DNA of 11,000 nucleotides from Symbiodinium natans (taxonomy: Eukaryota > Sar > Dinophyceae > Suessiales > Symbiodiniaceae): contig CAJNDS010002201.1 in the NCBI GenBank assembly GCA_905221605.1, forward strand, positions 181,501 to 192,500, given 5' to 3'. Below are positions 7,301 through 11,000 of the stretch, one piece after another. The stretch's first letter is position 1. The number at the start of each line of letters is the position of its first letter. Position numbers and translations under genes: made by a program. A model generated the notes under the pieces. It made no database searches and was not told the origin of the DNA. It saw only the letters and a program-made list of their open reading frames with translations.

Positions 7301-8670
7301 AGGGAGGTGTTCGAGAGCTTGTCATGAAGTTCGCTGCTTACCGGTCGAGACAGCATTAGCAAGCTAGGGCACTCGCGCGACTGTAAATGCCAAGATAACA
7401 CAAACTGCTCATCAAGAAAAGGAAGCTCTAGGGCATATAACCTAGGAGTCTAGACGACGGGTGATATGATGTGATGTGGATCGGATGGTGAGGGTGACCA
7501 TTGGGTCTCTCAAAACGTTACGAATGATGAAGATGACGGCCTCGAACCTTGCTTGTCGCGCTCGGGGCGACCTGCAGATAAATCATCTTCAAGGCCCCCT
7601 TGCGGGATCCCCTTGCCGTGGTTTACCTTGAAAGGTGATCCATGTAAGGGTTGGGCATGATAGGCAAGGATGGCTGGTTGAGACGCAGTTATTGGTTTAA
7701 TGGGTGCCAGCAATCTTGTAGGTGCTTCAGTACTGAAGGTAAAGGAGAGGAAGTGAAAAGGTAGAGGAGGACGCAGGTGTCGATGACGCAGACAAGACTG
7801 ATAGTATGCTCACTGTTGTAACAGTGTCGTAACCGTCACATGTAGGTACCACCCAGTGCAATGTCGAATGCGGCGTTGTCCGAGCGTTGTGTACGCCACA
7901 TGTTGTAGATTCTGGCTCGGTGTTGGCACCGCGCGCGCACGCACGCACGCACGCAGCTGCACTGTAATTCCGATGCCTGATTGGTGGACGCTCCAAGTGC
8001 AGTCCAGGCACTGTCGCGGCAACATCGACCGTGCCTTCGAGGACTCGCGAAATTCCGAAATCCCCAATCCGGACCTCAGTACAGCACGTCAGGCAGATCA
8101 TACTCCTGTCGATTCTCTTGCTCACTTTTGTTCTCGTGAGTGTTGGTCGTTCGTTTGTGCTTATGTTTTGTAGAGGATCCGTGCTGTCAACACAATGCCT
8201 TCCAGGTTAACACTGACCTGGCAGCATCCCAGGCTGCCCTAATTCAGGCCGGCAGGGACTCGTGGTTGTTCTTCCTAACTGTTCAGTTTGGCTCCGGCTA
8301 TGATTGCCAAGGTGTTATGAGCAGTGTAGGATGTTGTCTCTAAGGCAGCTTCTCGTTCCAGATGTCCATTGCCTTCCCTGTTCAGCCCTGTCCCATCAGA
8401 AAGCCGTCGCAACATGATGCTTCGCTGCAGCATGCGTGCTTCAGCATGCTTGGTTGCAGCTCACCCGTCTGAGATCCCAGCATCATAGTCACCATCCCCA
8501 GACGGCGCAGTTGTCAAGAAAACATTGGAACCTCATAAGCAAAGAACCCCGTTGTGCACGAGCTGCACATGCTCCGCTTCTTGATTGATGCGCACAGCAG
8601 CCCTGCGGCAAGTGCTCGTGTGTTTGGGCTCTGGCTCTTGAGGTCCCTGTGGAGGATGTGACGCTGATGC
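2678..8670 (-). CDS. NEK-like Ser/Thr protein kinase, C-lobe in eleven small exons (partial)
   Basis: Gene entry for the recognisable part; exons are listed separately. The spliced frame holds, in order, HRDLKSSN (catalytic loop, subdomain VIb), IGDFGIS (VII), GTPYYMSPE (VIII), SDIWALGCVLYE (IX), LKHAFES, LVYKIVS, YEPIPPQYS, and KRPSGQELI (XI). Catalytic Asp, Lys and Asn of the HRD loop, the DFG Asp, the SPE Glu and the subdomain XI Arg are all intact. GTPYYMSPE, DIWALGC and the PIPPQYS segment are typical of NEK (NIMA-related) kinases, which phosphorylate Ser/Thr and often act at microtubules, centrosomes or flagella; that role is family knowledge, not shown here. The ATP-binding N-lobe is not found upstream, so activity is unproven. 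The frame continues past KRPS into a tail (see later exons). Confidence 0.85.
2839..2898 (-). CDS. Kinase exon 10: subdomain XI, KRPSGQELISR
   Basis: This 60-base exon has phase 0 at both ends and encodes DDILEKSSSKRPSGQELISR. The Arg of KRPS is the invariant subdomain XI residue. The acceptor is CTTCAG followed by G; the donor is GTCAGG. Without splicing at this donor the frame runs on to a TGA at 2743-2745, which is an alternative C-terminus. Confidence 0.85.
2986..3034 (-). CDS. Kinase exon 9: YEPIPPQYSADLRTLL
   Basis: This 49-base exon follows a 59-base intron. The acceptor is TCGGAG followed by G. YEPIPPQYS is a hallmark of NEK-like C-lobes. The donor is GC (GCCAGG) in phase 0. The frame stays open through the following 87-base intron, so the boundary is inferred from the fit of LRTLL to DDILEKSSSKRPS. 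Confidence 0.85.
3094..3126 (-). CDS. Kinase exon 8: LGLVYKIVSE
   Basis: This 33-base exon completes a Leu codon from exon 7 and reads LGLVYKIVSE, matching the NEK segment before the PIP motif. The acceptor is CCAAG followed by G; the donor is GTGCGG after AC, so the Thr codon is completed in exon 9. Confidence 0.88.
3318..3401 (-). CDS. Possible embedded exon (28 codons), unknown
   Basis: ATCAAG is followed by GCCAAC; the peptide begins ANPELHSLWRDVAMNANPG and the donor is GTGTGC. Phase 0 at both ends. It lies in kinase intron 7, so if real it belongs to a nested gene or to inserted DNA, because including it would split the kinase fold. Confidence 0.28.
3477..3521 (-). CDS. Possible embedded exon (15 codons), unknown
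   Basis: GCGGAG is followed by GCAGCT; the peptide is AAWFDLTEHVLHRFP. The donor is GA (GAAGGG) in phase 0, or a GT a few bases further in phase 1. No family is recognised. Confidence 0.22.
3646..3729 (-). CDS. Possible embedded exon (28 codons), unknown
   Basis: It starts after GCCAG (with C, not the usual G) and contains GILDGDVGCCPDSHIMLNYK before a GTTGGC donor. Phase 0 at both ends. The peptide is balanced and protein-like but not recognised. Confidence 0.28.
3785..3838 (-). CDS. Possible embedded exon (18 codons), unknown
   Basis: ATCAAG is followed by GTTTTG; the peptide is VLSEMWWLVGNASRQFLS; the donor is GC (GCCAGC). Phase 0 at both ends. No family is recognised. Confidence 0.2.
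3998..4057 (-). CDS. Possible embedded exon (20 codons), unknown
   Basis: CTGAG is followed by GCCGCC; the peptide is AAGRYGSGRLGIAQLLKDST; a GC donor follows. It is phase 0 at both ends, as are the next four segments downstream. Short frames with such borders arise easily by chance, so this is weak on its own. Confidence 0.2.
4237..4253. repeat. CT microsatellite, first block
   Basis: A run of CT dinucleotides is preceded by CACAA. The same CACAA plus CT start recurs at 4308, 76 bases further on. Confidence 0.95.
4313..4353. repeat. CT microsatellite, second block
   Basis: About twenty CT units. On the minus strand this produces an artefactual RERERE stretch in an otherwise open frame. Confidence 0.97.
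4496..4584 (-). CDS. Possible embedded exon with YYYDSL motif (C48-protease-like?)
   Basis: The segment begins after GCTGAG with GCGCCC and encodes APYYYDSLKEPSSKDF followed by a basic/leucine-rich end (VKLLRL). It ends at a possible GC donor in phase 2. In Ulp1/C48-like cysteine proteases the catalytic Asp sits in a comparable Y-Y-D-S-L context, and a possible HW (4799-4794, minus) lies upstream. The catalytic Cys-Gly motif was not found convincingly. The call rests on one short motif and may be chance. Confidence 0.25.
5374..5409 (-). CDS. Kinase exon 7: CMLKHAFESQS
   Basis: This 36-base exon continues directly from LYEM into CMLKHAFESQSL, the usual NEK segment after helix F. The acceptor is TCTCAG followed by G; the donor is GC (GCAGCG), phase 2. 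Most of its 5' half lies in a perfect 16-base palindrome (5392-5407). Confidence 0.88.
5392..5407. repeat. Perfect 16-base palindrome within kinase exon 7
   Basis: GCATGCTTAAGCATGC is its own reverse complement. It lies two bases inside the exon from the acceptor junction. The sequence is coding here (CMLKHA), so it may be a coincidence of codons. Confidence 0.9.
5478..5516 (-). CDS. Kinase exon 6: SDIWALGCVLYE
   Basis: This 39-base exon encodes helix F. The acceptor ATCGAG followed by G completes the Lys codon from exon 5. The donor is GTGGCA after AT, and the Met codon is completed in exon 7, giving LYEM. The Asp of DIW is the conserved structural residue. Confidence 0.92.
5652..5680 (-). 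CDS. Kinase exon 5: 29-base microexon
   Basis: It encodes VCKAEPYGY and two bases of a Lys codon. This is the short segment that links SPE to SDIWALG in kinases of this type, so omitting it would break the fold. The acceptor is GACAG followed by G; the donor is GC (GCCGCC), leaving phase 2. It was found by searching for the missing linker between exons 4 and 6. Confidence 0.88.
5886..5918 (-). CDS. Kinase exon 4: GTPYYMSPE
   Basis: This 33-base exon encodes exactly VVGTPYYMSPE, phase 0 at both ends. The acceptor is GCTGAG followed by G; the donor is GC (GCCTGG). SPE replaces the usual APE, as is typical for NEK kinases. The Thr of GTPYY is the conserved P+1-loop residue. Confidence 0.92.
6205..6420. 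repeat. Degenerate GTG/GCTG-rich repeats
   Basis: Related short words recur, for example TGGTGCGG followed by AGTGCAGGCTGCATGCTG near 6212 and by TTCGCAAGCTGCAGGCTG near 6339, with several GTGGTGC copies between and after. The minus frame that stays open here (6419-6117) looks like a by-product of this composition. Confidence 0.5.
6712..7236 (-). pseudogene. Open frame with one internal TAG inside kinase intron 3
   Basis: One minus-strand frame runs 175 codons to a TGA at 6712-6714 with only one internal stop (TAG, 7012-7014). The upstream part includes VQYNEEYALWMETNMKIQ and the part after the TAG is hydrophilic, rich in Asp, Lys, Ser and Pro (EKEGPDPDPHADQSSDAA). This could be a decayed mobile-element protein or two exons with the TAG in an intron. 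No reverse transcriptase, integrase or transposase motif is visible, and an overlapping minus frame (7249-6926) is also open, which weakens the call. Confidence 0.25.
7937..7955. repeat. GCAC microsatellite
   Basis: A short run of the tetranucleotide GCAC, preceded by GCGCGC, lies within kinase intron 3. It is directly visible. Confidence 0.9.
8012..8074 (-). CDS. Kinase exon 3: DFG segment
   Basis: It is 63 bases, phase 0 at both ends, and encodes VRIGDFGISRVLEGT followed by VDVAAT, the start of the activation segment. The acceptor is CTGAG followed by G; the donor is GTGCCT. It joins directly to VVGTPYY in exon 4 across a 2093-base intron. Confidence 0.9.
8482..8531 (-). CDS. Kinase exon 2: SSNVFL segment
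   Basis: The acceptor ATGAG is followed by G; the peptide is SNVFLTTAPSGDGDYD. The phase must be 0 to meet exon 3. That rules out the consensus-looking GTGAGC nearby and leaves a GC donor at 8481 (used here) or GA donors that would end the exon at 8485, 8491 or 8497. The exact 3' end is therefore uncertain by up to 15 bases. Confidence 0.7.
8636..8670 (-). CDS. Kinase exon 1: HRDLK catalytic loop
   Basis: This 35-base exon reads HQRHILHRDLK and then the first base of a Ser codon. The acceptor is CCAG followed by G; upstream phase is 2. The donor is GC (GCCAGA). Joining to exon 2 gives HRDLKSSN, with the Mg-binding Asn in place. Confidence 0.85.
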
Positions 8671-9001
8671 CTGGCAGGAACATCAGCTACCTACCAAGAC
8701 AATATCATAGGTGCAATGCAAGCGAAGGACGACGTGCCCTGCAACAAGTGCAGGTGCTTTCTGAGCCGAAGGCCACTGGGGTGCCACACATTGGACAAAG
8801 TGCAGGCGCAGGGCTTTTCACTTAGCATCTTACACGCGATAACTCAGCGCGGGGTATTCCGCGGCGCTGCGTGAAAGGACAGCACGCTTTGCGCGATTGA
8901 GCGTGTTCAAGCAAGCCGTGAAGCACATGGCATCCAGCGCCTGTCCTGAACCACAGTCGGTGGGATGACCAAACCATGAAATACCAGAAACAGGAGTCCA
9001 C
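8671..9001. other. Interval between the membrane gene stop and the first kinase exon
   Basis: These 331 bases should hold the 3' end of the membrane gene and any 5' exons of the kinase. No glycine loop, VAIK-type lysine motif or helix C is readable in any frame. Two weak signals exist on the minus strand. One is a 44-base open segment 8738-8695, bounded by AG-G and GTAGGT and in phase 2 with kinase exon 1. The other is a short Cys-rich peptide (8818-8738) with CPMCG and CTCC. I do not call either as a gene. Confidence 0.4.
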
Positions 9002-9376
9002 TCACACAGCTTCCGACTGCATGCCACATGCACTGTGCACATCATGCCCCAGTCCTGAATATCGCGCCAGTCGCGATGCCATCCACCAGGGGTACACGAG
9101 ACCAGGAAACAGAAACAGCACAAAAGGCACCGCATCTATGAGTTCTCCGTCTGAAAGAAAAACTACTAGGAGCCGGCTGGTCCCAACGAGCCAGAACAAA
9201 GAGATCCAAGACAGGAGCATATTGGACAGCAGGCCGGGAAACAGCGGTGCTCCGTTTTGGTCACCTTGTGAAGTTGCCAAAGTTGCCAAAGCACCCACCA
9301 CAGAAAGCAACAAGTTCAATGCCGCGGCCACAGATGTCACCACAAACTCAAGCACACTCTGAACCATGTCACAGTC
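9002..9376 (-). CDS. Membrane protein exon D: TM6-TM8 and C-terminus
   Basis: It encodes 124 residues and a TGA stop. Long hydrophobic stretches occur around SVLEFVVTSVAAALNLLLSV, LSNMLLSWISLFWLVGTSR and AVPFVLFLFPGLVYPWWM, followed by a short polar tail. A small tandem duplication in the DNA (9274-9292, two GTTGCCAAA units) encodes the repeated LAT-LAT. The composition matches exon C, supporting one gene. A further splice before the stop cannot be excluded. Confidence 0.65.
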   Translation of the reverse strand, partial: DCDMVQSVLEFVVTSVAAALNLLLSVVGALATLATSQGDQNGAPLFPGLLSNMLLSWISLFWLVGTSRLLVVFLSDGELIDAVPFVLFLFPGLVYPWWMASRLARYSGLGHDVHSACGMQSEAV

Positions 9377-10980
9377 CTTGCATCTGGTTAGAGCTTGCAA
9401 GCTGGCAGCACATAAAGTTGAACAGACATGCTGACCCCCCTCCTATGAAAGAACGCGAACGGTCTTCAAATAAAACATCGTGGTGAATATCAGCCGTGTC
9501 TCAATTCCACGTCCAATGCCCCAAGCCTCGAGAACCGGGGATCCGAGGCGCATGGCTTCCTCTAGGTGGAATATCAGAAGCAACATGAGCACCATGCTTG
9601 CGAAACCACGGCAGGCTTCTGATGCCCTCGGCTTTGGGACGTCGCACAGATCCACCTTGCTCTGGAGGTCTGCATATGCTGCAGGTCCCAACAAGAGCTG
9701 CGACCACAAGCGGTCTGCGGATGCAAACAAGGACAGCCCCAATACCATCAGCAAGGAGTTGGCAGCTGGAGGCTCGCTGGCTACCAATGCCACAATTGCG
9801 GTGACCACCGACCACACCAGGGCCTCTCGCCGTGCCCTCAGGCTGAGGTGAAGATGGAAAGCAGCGGCATAGAAAGCCAGTGATGCCTCTGATGTCTCTG
9901 ATGCCTCTTGTGCTTGAAGGGTTTCGAGGTGTCTGCTCAGCAGGTGTTCTTCGACTGCTCCAGCTTGCATGCTTCTCACCATGGGAACCCATGCCAAAAT
10001 AACTACAATTGTCAGGAGAACCTTGCCTTCCAGTCTCCAAGCTGCCAAGTTGTAAACAACATAGTCGCACCTAGACTCGAGCTTGTCGCTTTGCAGGCAT
10101 CTGGCTTGAATATCGCATGCATGCCTGAACCGTGTCATCTCTGTCTCGGGTGCTCTGTGCCTGCCAGGATCCGAAGGATACACCGGGTACACAACTGGTA
10201 CACCCGATAAGTCTTTTGTCACCATGCTAATTACATGTGCTTCAGGAGAAGACATTGAAAGACGATGCTGAGCACTATGCTTACCTGTTGGCCGAAGTGA
10301 AGCCCAGAATCTCCAGGTCCAATGTGCTGGTATTGACGTCCTGGTCACAAACTTCAATCTTTTATGGCAGAGAGCATTTGTTACTGGGAACGTTGCCACA
10401 AGCAGGCAAACAAGGCAAAGTCCATCTTGCACGTTACCGCTTGCGCTGCCTCGCAAGAAGCAGCGGAGGTCCGATCGTGGGCAAGGCCAAGCAGCTGCAA
10501 GACGTCGCTGAGGTCGTGCGCAAACTCCTGGTCATGCCAACTTCTTGCCTTTAATGATGGCCTTGGGCCTGCAAGACCTCACTTGACAGTCACGGTGTTC
10601 GGGGCACCTGGTAAGCCTACGAAGCAGTGCTAACAACTGTCATCGACAACGGAGCAACAAGCACGAAGTACCTGGCACGGTATGCAGCGAACTCCCGCCG
10701 ACAGCTGGTAAGAGCACACGGTGCCCACAGGACAGGCAGCTTGAGTCGAGCATGCTGGGTAGCATGCTTGAAATTGCAGTAAGTGCAGCATCGTTCCCTG
10801 CAGGATGATGAGCAGCATGGACACCGCTGCCACCGACCAGGCACGTAAGTGCGTGCATGTGGGCTGAAGGTTCAGCACAGCCCAGCCGTGGATGGAGATG
10901 TCTATGCCGGGAGCTGAAGGCTGAGTCCAGCTGCTCGTCCACGGGCTTGGATTCTGCGATTCTTGAGGTGTTGCTGTCAT
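9002..10980 (-). CDS. Polytopic membrane protein with Cys-rich loop (4-exon gene model)
   Basis: Whole-gene entry; the exons are listed separately. Joining 10980-10672, 10527-10433, 10124-9461 and 9376-9002 gives 480 codons plus a TGA stop with all phases agreeing. Hydrophobic segments fall near residues 48-70, 168-186, 234-250, 255-270, 307-321, 366-389, 402-428 and 438-456, so about eight membrane spans are likely. Between the first and second spans lies a loop with ten cysteines (about residues 73-154), including CYPAC, GTVC, RCIPC and SRCDY. An even count in a non-membrane loop suggests disulfides on the luminal or extracellular side (inference). I know of no enzyme or transporter motif in it; it resembles the many lineage-specific dinoflagellate membrane proteins of unknown function. 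The ATG at 10980 is a possible start, but the frame stays open to the window edge, so the true N-terminus may lie outside. Confidence 0.7.
9377..9460 (-). other. Proposed 84-base intron carrying an in-frame TAG
   Basis: The frame of exon C and the frame of exon D are the same and are interrupted by a single TAG at 9443-9445. Between them, GTTCGC at the upper end and GCAAG before GAC at the lower end bound 84 bases, a multiple of three, with a CTAAC branch-point-like sequence near the 3' end. Splicing it out removes the stop and leaves the frame unchanged. Alternatives are an ending 18 bases further on (CAG before AGTGTG) or a genuine nonsense mutation. Confidence 0.5.
9461..10124 (-). CDS. 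Membrane protein exon C: Cys loop end and TM2-TM5
   Basis: This is the largest exon in the window (664 bases, about 221 residues). The acceptor TTCAG followed by G joins exon B in phase 2 and yields a loop with cysteines at HAC, ARC and SRCDYVVYN. Hydrophobic segments follow: GKVLLTIVVILAWVPMV, ALVWSVVTAIVALVAS, NSLLMVLGLSLFAS and GFASMVLMLLLIF. A charged amphipathic stretch rich in Glu and His lies between the second and third spans. The frame stops at TAG (9443-9445) unless the short intron 9460-9377 is removed; the phase-0 donor chosen here is GTTCGC. Confidence 0.75.
10125..10432 (-). other. Intron B-C of the membrane protein gene
   Basis: This is 308 bases between a GTGCAA donor and a TTCAG acceptor. 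Open stretches continue from exon C into it, but they lose protein-like composition. Nothing else is recognised in it. Confidence 0.5.
10433..10527 (-). CDS. Membrane protein exon B: loop
   Basis: The acceptor is ACCAG followed by GAG, in phase 0 with exon A across a 144-base intron. The peptide starts EFAHDLSDVLQLLGLAHD and contains one cysteine (SCEAAQ). The donor GTGCAA leaves phase 2, which matches exon C. A GTAACG donor five bases earlier in the exon (exon end 10438) would be phase 0 and fits exon C less well. Confidence 0.55.
10672..10980 (-). CDS. Membrane protein exon A: N-terminus, TM1, first Cys cluster
   Basis: It encodes 103 residues from the ATG at 10980. A polar, Pro/Ser/Thr-rich start is followed by a hydrophobic helix (around SVAAVSMLLIILQGTMLHLL) and then a cysteine cluster ending RCIPCQ. 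It ends in phase 0 at a GTACTT donor. A second in-frame ATG cannot be excluded as start, and the exon may extend beyond 11000. Confidence 0.65.
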
Positions 10981-11000
10981 TGGCAAACTCTCAGAACTGC

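Larger units (their letters stand above)
5919..8011 (-). other. Kinase intron 3 (2.1 kb): repeats and a broken open frame
   Basis: The donor is GTGCCT and the acceptor GCTGAG before GTGGTC. It contains a GCAC microsatellite (7937-7955), a 175-codon minus frame with one internal TAG (7236-6712) and a degenerate GTG/GCTG-rich repeat block (6205-6420). The segment 7730-7420 is simple in composition (many CAC/ATC/TCA triplets on the minus strand) and shows no gene. No complete transposon with terminal repeats is visible. Confidence 0.7.

Noticed and set aside
8464-8469. GTGAGC as the donor of kinase exon 2
   Set aside because: It looks canonical but leaves phase 2, which shifts exon 3 out of the VRIGDFGIS frame.
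9443-9445. TAG reassigned as a sense codon
   Set aside because: Other TAG and TGA codons close frames normally, and a short intron explains this one. One case is no evidence for an altered code.
10182-10203. Inverted repeat GGGTACAC...GTACACCC as an insertion-sequence end
   Set aside because: The arms are short and imperfect, and no matching partner or transposase is seen.

Overview
The window looks like nuclear DNA of a dinoflagellate, most likely Symbiodiniaceae-like. The reasons are internal. Every coding exon I can support lies on the minus strand. The exons of one recognisable gene are mostly 29-64 bases long. Nearly every acceptor reads AG followed by G, and about half of the donors are GC instead of GT. 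That splice pattern and one-directional gene order are known dinoflagellate traits. Nothing bacterial (operons, ribosome binding sites, RNA genes) is visible, and I see no convincing plus-strand gene.

Reading the minus strand from high to low coordinates, the first gene (10980 to 9002) encodes a polytopic membrane protein. My four-exon model stays in frame throughout and gives 480 residues: a short N-terminal region, one membrane segment, a loop with ten cysteines, then about seven more hydrophobic segments. I do not recognise a functional family.

About 330 bases downstream begins a NEK-like serine/threonine protein kinase gene. Its C-lobe can be rebuilt from HRDLKSSN (8670) through DFG, GTPYYMSPE, DIWALG and the YEPIPPQYS/KRPS region (2839), in ten very small exons separated by introns of 59 to about 2250 bases. 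The N-lobe (glycine loop, VAIK lysine, helix C) was not found, although only 330 bases separate the first C-lobe exon from the previous gene. The gene is therefore either 5'-truncated or has a cryptic or distant 5' part. After the kinase core the reading frame continues in phase through a basic linker and helical segment and then a chain of candidate exons down to about position 351. This tail is of unknown type and might be part of the same protein or a separate downstream gene.

Two large introns (8011-5919 and 5373-3127) hold most of the remaining sequence: CT and GCAC microsatellites, degenerate GTG/GCTG repeats, a 175-codon frame broken by one TAG, and a series of possible embedded exons, one with a YYYDSL motif reminiscent of C48-type cysteine proteases. 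These intronic calls are weak. All exon boundaries come from reading splice signals, phase and peptide quality by eye; no alignment or transcript was available.
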